Shown here: positions 1 to 53,596 of the stretch, piece after piece
How the letters are laid out: each line of letters opens with the position of its first letter
How positions within the stretch are numbered: position 1 is the stretch's first letter
Made by a program: the position numbers and the translations under genes
Assembly: GCF_037975245.1 (NCBI RefSeq)
Contig: NC_092563.1
Location: 15,084,094 to 15,148,093 of the forward strand
From: Apostichopus japonicus
Taxonomy: Eukaryota; Echinodermata; Holothuroidea; Aspidochirotida; Stichopodidae
Length of the DNA stretch: 64,000 bases
Direction: 5' to 3'
Notes under the pieces: generated by a model
Told to the model about the DNA's origin: nothing
Seen by the model: only the letters and a program-made list of their open reading frames with translations
The model's database searches: none

Positions 1-173
1 ACAATTTCGAGGGAGCAGTAAACCTTGCACAAGATCGTGATACGTGGCCGAGGTTAATCACTGAGCATGTCGGATAGACGAGACTCAATTTACTAAGTAG
101 TACTAGAAACATCTGCATTTGATTGTAGACATTTAACATGGAGTCTGGTTACAAATCTTTCTGACAGCCTTAC

Positions 174-41855
<41,682 letters not shown>

Positions 41856-42594
41856 TTTGAGACGAGTACGGGTTGATTCACCCTTTTAATTAAGAAGAAG
41901 GGGGAAAAGCGTATACATCAAAAACAACAAAAAACAATGGAAACTAGCTCAGGCAATCACCAGCTTGGACGAAATTGATGTGTGCAAAAGAGTGCGTGGA
42001 GAATTTAGCTGTAGATTGATGAGGACCGAACATCATGTTTTTTCAGTCATTCATTATATAACTGACAAGTTCTTGTTGATTAGATGAAAACGAGTCCTTT
42101 ATTCACCCTTTGAAAAGCTGGTCATGGATTCTGGCTGGACACTTCTTCAAATATTTTGCAGATAATGGCAGTTCAAACATACACAGTCAAATGGCATACT
42201 GTGACAAGGATGTTGCAAAGATGGTTGCGAAAAAAATAATCATAACCAAATTTGGAAACGACTGGTCAATACGATATGGTGAGGGCTGGTATTTATGGTC
42301 CACATGGACAGTAAGTGGCCTGAAAGAAAAGAAAAGAAAGATTTAAAATACCTGAATTTATTAATTCATGGAATGTCAAATGTATCTACTTTAGAACCCA
42401 CAATCACACCTCTTTTCATTCTATCATCCCCTCTCCTCCAAAATCCACTATTCTTATATTTTACCCAAAATGTTGAGTTTTGTGTTGAAGCTCAGGAACT
42501 GACCTAATGGCCTGTGTGTTAGACTACTGTAATTAGTGCAGCTATTTTCATTGGTGAGCCTCAGATGTTGAAACATGGAAAGTTTCTGCTAAAC

Positions 42595-42912
42595 AATTAC
42601 TGTTATAAAATATGGAATAATCTCCCAACTGGTATTAGATATTCGAAATCATGTGCTTCATTTAGGTATCAACTAACTTCCAAGTACCGTGATTGATATT
42701 ATTGTCAATTTTGTTTTGTACATTTTGTTTTTCTTTCTTACTTTGTTCTGTTATTTTCTTTCTTTTTTCTTTAGGGTTACTAGCTTTGATAAACATTTTA
42801 AGTTTTTTTCTAGTATCCTGTATATACCATTACTGCACTGTTTTTGTATGCCTGATGCCTATGTATACATGCGAAATATATAATAACTGAACTGAACTGA
42901 ACTGAACTGAAC
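42595..42912 (+). mobile_element. LINE 3' fragment with ACTGA-repeat tail
   Basis: The plus-strand frame KIWNNLPTGIRYSKSCASFR is the conserved C-terminal motif (WN.LP..IR....SF) of non-LTR reverse transcriptases. It ends in an untranslated T-rich region and the short tandem tail (CTGAA)n at 42885-42912. The 5' part is missing. Confidence 0.8.
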
Positions 42913-43005
42913 TTACATTAGGGTCATTTTAAGAAAAAAATTAAAACATTTGTTAAATTATAGAAGTGCAACCTGGAGTGGAGCATGCAGTGTTTGCCAA
43001 GATCT

Positions 43006-43340
43006 ACAACATATTAATATTAATAATTATATTCGATTTATATAGCGCTAATTTATACCAGCGATAGGTTTCAAAGCGATACAGACTTGATATTGTACCC
43101 CTGGTCATGCGATGATAGCATCTCCCTGAGACAATCCCTCCAGGCAGCTGCAGTTTTATACTGCACCCAATGACAAGTAACCTCACAGGTACTGTACCCA
43201 CTTAACCCTTGGGTGGAGAGAGGCAATTGAGATAGAGCATCTTGCCCAAAGACACAACGTAATGAACTAGGCAGAAATCAACACAGCAATCCTTGGGATC
43301 ACAAGTCATACGCCTTAGCCAATTGGCCACCACTCTCAAA
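43006..43340 (-). mobile_element. tRNA-derived SINE with LINE-type tail
   Basis: Read on the minus strand it begins with a degenerate tRNA-like head (GTGGCCAATTGGCTAAGGCG), has a central block GTTGTGTCTTTGGGCAAGAT, and ends TTAGCGCTATATAAATCGAA followed by an ATT-rich tail. The GCGCTATATAAAT end is the LINE-borrowed 3' tail type seen at 37.7 and 44.4 kb. Confidence 0.65.
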
Positions 43341-44274
43341 TGTGTAATAGATTAATTTTGTGCCTAATGTCCTTAGAACTCCAAAAAATGCAATAGGTTT
43401 GTTATAAAGTATCTCAGTTGCAGTACTACAAACTAAATATAAAGTTCCTTAAAGCTGGTTTAAACTTTTGCAGTTTGTTTACAAAGGTATTCATGAGACT
43501 TGTCTTTAACCCTGTTGACCTCAATATCCTTCAAACACAACAGGATTCAAGTACTCACTAGAATGCATGGATCTAAACAACAAGTCAAAAAAACAAAAAC
43601 ACAAACATCCTGTACCAGTTTGTAATATAATGTTGTATTAACGTACAAGCCACAGTATGTACACAAGTAAGCCACAGTACTGTATACACACATGTTTGTG
43701 GATGCACACGCACGACCACCAACACATAGATTCCTATAATAATTTAGAAGTCACAATATACAAGGCAGTGTCTCACCAGAACAGATGATAACCTTGACAG
43801 AATGCTTTAAATATTGAATTTGAAATTTACAATTTAAGCAACAATTACATGTGTATAGGTACAGCATGGATCACTGAACAAAGTTCAAACACAAATTTGC
43901 ATCATGTACATGTGCTCTACCTCTCTCTATGCTATGCAAATTGCATGTTCATAAATAATTCAATATAAATCCAATGTCTTGGGAGTTCAGCAGTGAAAAT
44001 AACACAATCTTCACCAGAACATGAGTACATTTCAATGTACATACTTGACTAACACTGTTTGCATACATTTACAGTACAGTAATTAGGAGTGAGTTGTGGA
44101 TCAGCATGCTTGTTTTATTTTAGACTCAATCTATAGCAAATTTCTTTGGGGGAGGGGGGGCATGGAACATTTTTTTCAGGGGGCATGCTCCCTCTCCCCA
44201 TCTTTGGTGACCCCACTGGGTTCACAGTGCATTTCAAGGCTGTAGATGTTACCATGGAAGTTTGTTGCTTTTTA

Positions 44275-44388
44275 TTAGATTTATATTAGATTTAGATTGT
44301 ACATGTAATAGATTTAGATTGTATGTACAGCGCCTTGAGTTACATTGTAAAGCGCTTTATAAATCTAATTTATTATTATTATTATTAA
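44275..44388 (+). mobile_element. LINE or SINE 3' tail
   Basis: GCGCCTTGAGTTACATTGTA, then AAAGCGCTTTATAAATCTAA and (ATT)n, equivalent to the tail at 37.7 kb. No coding part is left. Confidence 0.65.
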
Positions 44389-46889
44389 GTATCAGTAAAT
44401 ACTGAATATATGATATCCTTGGATGCATATGCCACAAGATACAATGATAAATGTACGTATATACTGTACTGCAGTAATACTTAATTCAAGAAGTGTCTCT
44501 TCGTTAAACATTACATCGAGCTATTAAAGCATCAACTAAGTCAGAGTCCTGAGGCAATGAACAGAGGTCTATAGTAGCCCAGTATACTGAACAGGTGGAA
44601 AACTGACACCAGTTGGTTATGTTGGAAGGATCAGTTTATGGTACACTTGAAGACGTTGAACTAATGCCTATCACTGTACTGTAGTTATGTAACTTTTACA
44701 AAGTTTTACCTATATATGACCACCTATACATTTAATATAGTTTCATAAACTTTTGACGAAACAGTTTTCTGAAGAAGTGTAACATCATCAATATCAGTGG
44801 TGTTGTAGTATAGTGGTGTATAGTAACTTTGTATATCCTACAAACTTAGTGTACTGTGGTATATATGTTAATTAACATGTTGCACACTAGTATATACTGT
44901 AGCTAGTATGGTTTAAAGTCACTATAACCACTTATTCTTATGCTATTTTCATTCAAACAATCTCAATGCAATCAGCTTAACTTTGTCCAGTGAAAGAAGG
45001 AAACATCAATGGTATTAATTACCAATATAAATATGACAAATACATAATGAAAGGTCTATGTCCAAGAATAATCGGTATGTACGTATAGATTATTTTCTGA
45101 CTCATGCACACAAACATAACTGGATATGGTGCTACACTAGTTACCTGGACTTGAGAATGAACACTTAGAAAGGTACTTAGAAAGGTAACAAAATAACTTA
45201 ATCTCCAACTTAGCCACATTGTATCTAGGCATGGGTCTACAAGTACAACAGGCCTCATTTAGAAATTACCAATCACAAAGATATTTAAATTGTTCAGCCT
45301 AGGCTAGACCTAATTAATTAGTAGTAGGCCTACAAATACCAATACTTTCTTATCGTGTTGTTTTTTTTCCTTTACAAATGCCATCTCACATTTAACAGAC
45401 AAAATGGCACATTATGTCTAAATCGTTGGTCTCCTACAACTTACAGTACAAGTAGGCTAAGTTACTAACTTACGCCTAGGCTTACAAGTTATAGTTCATA
45501 TATCCCACGATTAACACTTTCAACAAGTCCAAACTTTCGCACGCACAAAACTATGCTGAACAGTTAGACTAACTTAAAGAAGACTCGCTGGTATACTATA
45601 AGGTATGTAAACCTACCGACCAAGTTTCCCAATGTCTTCCGTTTCTTCATAAAACAAAACTCCCTCGTGTTTCTTTTTTAAGTTCACAACTGCTTTAAAC
45701 AAAAATATGAAAATTCCACCAAGCCCACGCAATTATTTTGAGGTAAGTTCCTTGGTATTCTACGTTCCGGTGTTATTCAATTGGAAGTTACCATGTCACA
45801 CATCCCAGGAACCGAGCGTATCAGGAGGAACTTCACAGCTGGTCTGCTTGAACGACCATGTACAGCGAATATATAGTGAATGAAGTTCATATTCTTTGCG
45901 TACACTGAGTGAGTGTACGGTAGCCTAGGTGTAGTGTACATATGATGTGCGGTAAACATGCGGTGTATGCAGTTGGACATTTAAAGTTTGTACTGACGAT
46001 GGCTCAAAATACAATTGATTTGTTTACGTTAAGGGGTGCATATATGGATGACAGGGGCGAAATACGTAAGCAATTTACGTCGTTCCTTTTGCCCTTTAGT
46101 CTACATGTACGGAAATGGTTGACCTTCTTTGCAATCAGGAGTGGGTTGTATTGCGCTTTTGGCTAGTAAAGTTCGTAAGTATTACCAAAGATAATTCACT
46201 TCCGGATGGAATTTCTTTGGGTTTAAGCCTACTAGATTTAGAAGGGGGCAATGGAGCGGAAAATAAAAACACAACTTTTCTGGTTTGGTGTATCAGCATG
46301 AGATATATATGAACTGGAAAACGGTTTCAACTGGAATATAAGAAACTAATAATAAAAAAACTTACCTTCAAATATATATATATTTTTTTGTCTTTTTGAC
46401 TTATTTACTTATTGAGTAGAGAGAGCATTACAATGAGAAGCTAAATTCAGCATTTCTTAGCGTAGAGTTCATAAAAAATATAGTAGGCATATGTCTATGC
46501 GGTACAACGTAAACATTGCTTCAAAGATTAACAAATATAGCGCCATGTAACATTTTAGCACCATCTAGTTTACCAAAAATTCTCAAAGGGGTGGGGGTGG
46601 GGGAGCACATAAAAGGTGATTGCGCCCCTGCTATACTCACAGTAAACCAGAGCTAATTTTCCTCCCTATTTTCCATTTCACTAATCATGCCACTAATCAC
46701 TAATCAAGTGTACCACTTTAATTGAGCAGCCATTCTAGACTGAGCAGTCTTTCATATACAGAAACGCCTTTTACCCGCTTTGCAATCAGTGTCACAAAGA
46801 CCAAATCTGTTTACCTCATTGTTTTGCGCTAAATTTAAGCTAGCTGACCGTTTCTAAGAAGTGGTTGTCAAAACTGATATATTACGAAT

Positions 46890-47400
46890 TAGTTTAGTAG
46901 AAAAAAAATGAGCAGGGAAGGACATTCAAGTCCCTATCAAGGACCCTATATGCCAGAGGGGGGGGGGGGGACAGAAGACACGAAAAATCAGACCCGATTA
47001 CATGCTTAAAGCGATTGTCCGAAGTATTCTTAAACCCATTCACACTACTTGCAAGTTCACCTTTCTCATGCAAACCGTTCCACTCATTCACAACCCTATT
47101 AGAAAAAGAAAGTTATGCCGAATATTAATCATACTCGAAACTTCTGGAGTTTAAGACAATGACTTCTGGTACAACTACTACTAGCAAACATGAAAAAGTC
47201 AGTGGGGGATATATTGTCAGAACCATACACAATCTTGAAAACAGTGAATCAAGTCACCACGTAATCTCTTAAGCTCCAGTGTGGTGAGATATCTGCAGCT
47301 GTGACCGCCTTTCAACCCTTTGAGGAACTAATGAGGAACTAGTAGCCTTCCTCTGGACCCTCTCGAGTACTTCCTTATCCTTGGTTGGATACTTCCTTAA
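46890..47400 (-). mobile_element. LINE reverse-transcriptase C-terminal fragment, frameshifted
   Basis: Minus-strand frames give ELKRLRGDLIHCFQDC upstream and VVNEWNGLHEKGELASSVNG with FKN downstream. This is the familiar end of CR1-like ORF2 proteins (R.RGDLI..FK, then RVV..WN.LP......S...FK). Stops and frame changes show it is dead. Confidence 0.8.
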
Positions 47401-48093
47401 GCTTGGTTGTCAAAACTTATATATTACGCAACTTGGTGATGTGCTGCCAGAAAGGCTATTCACACATCTCTACCGATGATACATCGATGAAATACTGACA
47501 GCAAATACCAACTATGCAGTAGGTTTGGGAAACAGGTAAAAGGAGTTCCTCAGTATTTCAGGAACGGGCCTGGGAAACTGATGGTAGTGCCGCCCTTGCA
47601 CAAAATTGTTTAGTTTGTTTTTCATCACCGCGACCCGCACCCGCACCCGGGTGCATGGGCTTCAATCCTGGGGGACACGCTCCCCACATTTCGATTAGTG
47701 GAGTGCACACTATCAAATGTCCCCCTCACCCCCCCCCCCCCAACACACACACATTTGGAAAAAGAGTAGTGTCGTGGCTCTATTAGGTTAGGGCTTATAC
47801 ATCTCAGGATTCATATCATCGAATATAAGAAGTTCATTTATATTGTAACGACACGTCAAAGCTCATTGTTTGTCGTTAGCGTTAACAAGTATTTTCTCCA
47901 ATCAAATGTTTTAACTTGGGTTGATTCTTCACATTATTAGACGCTTTACAGGAATTGTTTGTTAGATAAAATCTTATAAGGGGGTGTCACTTGCTTGATT
48001 TATGAACAACTGTTAAGGGGGAACTCTCTCTTGTTGACCGACTTTGGAGGTCACTGAGTAGGACGTCTAGTTTACGTTCCGGGGGGCCAAAAA

Positions 48094-49153
48094 TGTTAGG
48101 TCTGGGTAAATCTTGACCAGCACGCATGTCGTATTTAATTGTGTTTTATTGGTTGATGGTTGTAGACTGGGCGTGGTTTATGTTTCTAATAGGTTTAAGT
48201 GTAGGTTCACACGTTATAGGTATAGGAAGTAGTTTCTGTTTAAAAGCAACTGCGGGCTCGGACGAGGGGCGGTTCCCGGCTCGGAATAGGAGGGGTAGAA
48301 CGATTCTGACCATGAGTTAGGAGACGAACGAGTCATCTATTGGCAAAAACAGTGGTGGAACAGCCCAGGAAGTCGGATCGGACGACGAGTAAAATAACCT
48401 AGAAGACCAGGTTCAACACTTCGGTTCGACTGCGCCGCAGTTCACCAATCCGCCAACTGCGCCGCCGATCACCAATCCGCGCCGCAGTTCACCAATCCGC
48501 CGACTGCGCCGCAGTTCACCAATCCGCCAACTGCGCCGCCGATCACCAATCCGCGCCGCAGTTCACCAATCCGCCGACTGCGCCGCCGATCACCAATCCG
48601 CCAACTGCGCCGCCGTTCACCAATCCGCCAACTGCGCCGCTGTTCACCATTCCGCCGACTGCGCCGCTGTTCACCATTCCGCCGACTGCGCCGCTGTTCA
48701 CCATTCCGCCGACTGCGCCGCTGTTCACCATTCCGCCGACTGCGCCGCTGTTCACCATTCCGCCGACTGCGCCGCTGTTCACTATTCCGCCGACTGCGCC
48801 GCTGTTCACCATTCCGCCGACTGCGCCGCAGTTCATCAATCCGCCAACTGCGCCGCCGTTCACCATAGCCCAATCTTCAGCGCCGAAGTCTATCGTTCTG
48901 CCCTCCGTGTCGAGACCCGCCATTAGTAATGTACTGTGTTGTATTTAACTTCATCGACTTCTAAGCATGTGTTAAAACCTGGTTTCGTATTTAATAATTG
49001 CCTCTGTAATGCACGACCACTGTGCACCATCTTGACATGTATATAGATCGTAAATAAACGGGTAAACTTTAATATCTCCTGTCGACAGCCTCATTCCTGT
49101 GTTCCCGCATTTCCACTCTTCCTTGCGCTCACCACCGAGGACGGCGCGTTACA
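48094..49153 (+). mobile_element. Probable LTR of a retrotransposon (3' LTR or solo)
   Basis: Starts TGTTAGGTCTGG just after a purine-rich GGGGGGCCAAAAA that resembles a polypurine tract, and ends GGACGGCGCGTTACA, giving TG...CA ends. Inside are promoter-like elements (ATTGG box near 48150, GGGCGTGG near 48170) and an AATAAA poly(A) signal at about 49052, in U3-R-U5 order. G+C is much higher than in neighbouring DNA. The 5-base flanks do not match clearly, so a TSD is not proven. The 47990-48093 segment may be the end of the internal region. Confidence 0.5.
48426..48868 (+). repeat. GC-rich 27-bp minisatellite inside the LTR-like element
   Basis: About 16 units of GCCGACTGCGCCGCTGTTCA + CCATTCC. 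27 is a multiple of three and the unit lacks stops, so several frames remain open on both strands for over 120 codons (RRNGEQRRS and GAVGGMVNS on the minus strand). These are most likely repeat artefacts. Units near the left end carry CCGATCACCAATC and CAGTTCACCAATC variants. Confidence 0.9.
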
Positions 49154-49689
49154 ATATGAAAAGTGACCGAGATTTTTCACATCGGTAGACCTGCAACGTT
49201 GTCTGTTTGTCGCGACGAGCGAAACTTGATATTGAAACTACAAGCTGTGTGCGGATAACGGTGCGGCCGGAGCCTTAAACTAGTTCAAAAAGTCTGCCCT
49301 CTCGCATGCAGTCGCGGCGGATAACTTCCTTCGCCTATAATGTCCGGGACATTTTGGGACATCGTTCCTATAGGGCTATATCTGAGGCCCTGGGGTCATT
49401 CCTTGACCGACTTGGTGCAATATAATGTGCCCATTTCGAAGTAAATTTATTCACAGATTGTTAGTTGTCACGGGTTCGAACAAATGAGGGATATTCTATC
49501 CTGAAACAATGGGCAAAATGGGGTTGGGGTTTCCAGTTCGCCGCATCATTTGTCAACTTGCACTGGGTTCTAATGTTCATGTCAATTGGAATCACTAATA
49601 AAAGAAATAATCCACCAAAATTAAGGTCGCATGAACTTTATTGCAGATTTCCTGAGTGACGAATTTGTCATTTTCTCTTGAAATCACGC

Positions 49690-49875
49690 AACTAGATGGC
49701 TGCTATCCAGCCTGGTAAGTGCCATCTCAAGCGATCTGGCAGGTATTGAAATCTGAAATTTTCTTGGTACGCTGTGCGCCAACTGATGGTGGCGCTCCGC
49801 TTAGATAGTACTTCCGGCCAGAATACTCGAATCGATTACGCCCCCATGTTTTAAATCGGATTGACGCCCCTGCCC
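49690..49875. repeat. Interspersed repeat R4, copy 2
   Basis: Contains TAAGTGCCATCTCAAGCGAT, AAATTTTCTTGGTACGCTGT and CGCCAACTGATGGTGGCGCT, matching the copy near 38 kb, and ends with GACGCCCCTGCCCAGG. Confidence 0.6.
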
Positions 49876-51948
49876 AGGTGGGGTATGTTGGTGCAGCCTC
49901 TTACGAACCCCCGGTACGCACCTTCGTTCCAAGGAATATTACAAAACCAAGATACTTGGACTGTGTGAGAGGATGGAACTTAACGCACGAATAGCAACAG
50001 GGCACAAAGGCGTAATTAGTTACCTCGTTCTAACGAGGAATGGCATTCATAACCAGTACCGAACCATCATCATAAGCAAATTAAAAAATAAAAATAGTTT
50101 CAGACAATCATATTATATATATAACGTTCATAATCCGTCGCATTTGTTACTCGTTCTTGAAATTTGTATAAAATCACTAGACACATGTCGTAGTGGTTTG
50201 AGATCATTGTCGGAACTGTCGAACTTACATATTTAACCTTCAAATCTCGTGTTTTTAAGCCTAAATAAGTTTCTTTTTCAAAAGAAGTGGGAATCGACAG
50301 ATGTTGAAATATATCGTCGAAATATGAGACAAAAGGAGAATTTCAGAAAGTCAAATTCTGAGCAAGGAGTGGGTCAAAAAAATTTCCGATTTTTTAATCC
50401 ATGTTACTTTCCTATTTTGTTTGTACCTATAAGTACTCTAACCTTCCTCAGAAGAATTGTATTGTTAATAGGTATTGTTATGGTCAGGGATACGTGAATT
50501 CGTACAATAGAAAAAAACAATGGGGGTCCTCAATCAGAGTCTAAAACACACTTGTTTGCAGTGTACGTGCTTGTTTTCCGAGGCATACATCAAAGGGGAA
50601 AAGGAAGTCGCCGACTCGTAGGACTTTAATAAAATATTACGGAGGATCTACCGTACTACTGATGTCTACACGACAACAACAGCCCCAGACAACAATATCA
50701 CTCACAAATACACACGCATGGTTGCACCGCTGTTTCAGTTTTCCTTCAACTGACTTTATATACACACATCTCCGTGCAAACCGTATAATATAGCAGAACT
50801 TTATAAGTTTCGAAAAAAATGTAAAAATGGCAATGAAAAAAGACTTGAGGCTATTTATCCGTTGAGAAGAAACATGACAAACATGAGCCTATCACTTCAA
50901 GTTGGAGGTGAAAAAAATCAGGCCACTTCTGTAATTTATAACTGAGATTAAGTTAAAGGTCACAAGTTCGAGATTAAGTGTCGAATTGTCAAGACATAAA
51001 ACTAAAATTCCGAGAATGGTTTCGACTTTTTGACAACTTTTTTTTCATGTCCGTAATGTACCACCGTACAGCAACAACTCGTTAAGTACCATAACGCAAC
51101 TACACAGTAATGTAAATCTCCAACCATTGTCGCAAAAGAGACCAATAATGACAATATGACATGTGATTGATTGATTGTTTTGCCATAGCTCCAAATATCA
51201 TTGATTTCTCCATGTCGTAGAGAGCATAGTTCAAAGTATACAGACGGTGTGAAAATCAGGAAAATTTTAAGAAATTTTTTCGTTAAATGTGGATGTTAGT
51301 CAGAGCGAGCCGTCGGAGAGGTGCAGAAACATCATATGTTATAAATTTGCTCCTCAATGCGATATTGGTCATGTAACAGTTTAAAACTTCTTTTTAGGGG
51401 TAAACATGGTGAGGGGGTAGGGAGGGTGGAAAGTGACGAGTTAATATCAGACGGCACTAATATCAAGGGACAAATTTCGAATTCTCTAGGCAAATGTGAG
51501 AAAATTCGCTGTTTTAAATTTACCGATGTTGTCACATTATATTGTGGTAGTGTCTCAAGTCAAATGTGCATGGTGCCCGATATAACCGCTTTTGTAAAAA
51601 GAAATACCCCCAGTCATCTAACCTCATGAGCCCCGACTGATTAAGGATTGGGGCTGAAGAAATGTGGAAGGGCCAGAGGCAAAGGAAGTATTTTATAAAG
51701 GAGGGGAAAACAAATAAAGTTTTAAAAACGTATAGTGCACTCTCAGGCATAAATTTTGGTCTGTACAAATAGCTGTAAATGCAAAATTGTGCTAATCAAT
51801 AATAATCAACACCAAAATCCTTCACCCCTGCCTTCCCCCTCCCCCGACCGAGTTAGGCAGTGACCTTAATCCTCATTTGCACATAATCCTTTCTTCTACT
51901 AAACTTGAAATAATAATTTGTTCTTGTTGGACCAATCGATCCAGATAT

Positions 51949-52346
51949 TAAAGGGAGTGAAGATTCGTGCACAAAGAAACGTCTGATGCCGGTAATCTGA
52001 CCTAGTTTCGAATGAGGTGTAACAGAAGTGTTAGACACCACCATTGATCCCAGAAAATACACACACAGCTTGCTACCGTCGGTAATTAGACACTAGTGTA
52101 CAGTCAATACATGCAGCTACAGTCAATACCCACAACAGTGTACATAGCAGCGATGGACATCTCAACAGGGAGTTGTTATGGAACTCCCTGATCTCAGGTC
52201 CAGATAAAAGATAACAAGGTAACAGGGTTCATTACTGTCTGCATTTTGTAGCAACAAGAAGAAATCTTCACTTCCAAGCAACGGACAGTTAATTTTTTTT
52301 TTCAGAGGGCGGCATGCGGTTTGGGACAAGTCTTCAATGCCCTTAA
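51949..52346 (-). mobile_element. MITE family M1, copy 2
   Basis: Same element as at 10.1-10.5 kb, inverted, with many shared stretches over its length (for example CTTCTGTTACACCTCATTCG). Ends read TTAAAGGGAGTGAAGATTCG and, on the other strand, TTAAGGGCATTGAAGACTTG. TTAA at both ends fits the TTAA target duplication used by piggyBac and Kolobok transposases. It carries an extra 28-bp insertion with a small hairpin (AGGGAGTT...AACTCCCT) near 52170-52195. Confidence 0.8.
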
Positions 52347-53506
52347 GGACACAAGATGCAAAGAATAAAATGACACAAACTTGTAAAAAGAATGGACTAA
52401 ACTCTTTTATTCTATCAGCAATATCTAATTTTGATTTTTTGTATTTTTTTCACATAATATTGCTTACTTATAGAATAATATGTTACAACAAGTGTTCATA
52501 ATGTGCTGCTTACTGATCATGTGGTAGGAAAACAACATGAGGCAAATAATTCTTCCGGTTACAATCTCTAAATTTATCCTTAACGGGATCTCATCCCTCT
52601 CCCTGTCTATTTTATCTTCAGAGAGATTTGACCTCACTATCATGCACTGATTATAAATGTTACAATCTCTGTGACACTTCACTGGCCAAACTCCATACCC
52701 CATTCTGATCAAGACATCCACCATTACCAACCACCTTTCCATTTAGTGGCCTTTTTTTTGGGGGGGGGGGGGTTTGGGGGTATTCTTTGGGGAGGATTCG
52801 TTTTACACTATGAGGAAACACCCAAGGGTCCATGCCAAGATCAACTCAATTTTTTTTTAAACCTTTCATTAAGGATATCAAAAATTTAGCAAAACTATCT
52901 TACTTTGATAAGTTGTGCTGTTATCTTGAGCAATATTACTGGGTTTGATAAGATTGTTGAGAAAAAAAAATGTGCATTAATTAATGGGTAAACCTAATGT
53001 GATTACTTGATAGAATAAATTGTAAACCACGTATTGTACTGCACTCACTCCATACACTGTCAGTGGCCAGTGAGACTAACAAAATTCTAAACCATACTGT
53101 ACAAGGTCAAACAGTTTCATAAAGGCAATTCGCCACACATGGTCACTCCCTGTTTACAGAGGTCAAAATGATCTTGGCCAAAAATTTGCTTTTCAAAGAA
53201 ACGTATTTTACATTCTCCTCCACTTTTCATGTTTGTTCCCCTTTATATTTAATATCTTTGGCTTTCATAAAAAATATCATCTCTTAATTTTATTAGACAT
53301 GAATTTTAATAGTCAGTAAGTGAATGCAATCACGATTTATGATCTCAGTCATCCCGTATCGGAGATTTCATAAACTGACTGACGATAAGACTTTCCACAA
53401 CAATGTCTCCTTCATCTTGGGAAAAATTCTGCTATCACACGATCACTGAAACCAACTCTTAGTTCATTTTGTACGGTTGAAAAATGTTTGAGAAATTCAG
53501 ATAAAA

Positions 53507-53596
53507 TGACATATTCCAAGAAAATGAATGACAATGAAATTCCTGAGGCAAAAACAACAGTCTTGTTGAAGCAAAGAGACTTTGACAAAGAAGAAG
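53507..53596 (+). CDS. Doubtful exon-like open stretch
   Basis: A Met-initiated stretch of 30 codons (MTYSKKMNDNEIPEAKTTVL onward) ends at GAAGAA followed by GTAAGT, an ideal splice donor on the plus strand. No homology is recognised and no following exon was found, so it may be chance. Confidence 0.12.

Noticed and set aside
48469-48923. Arg-rich and Gly/Val-rich frames of 126-134 codons on the minus strand
   Set aside because: Products of the 27-bp GC-rich minisatellite; other frames are equally open.
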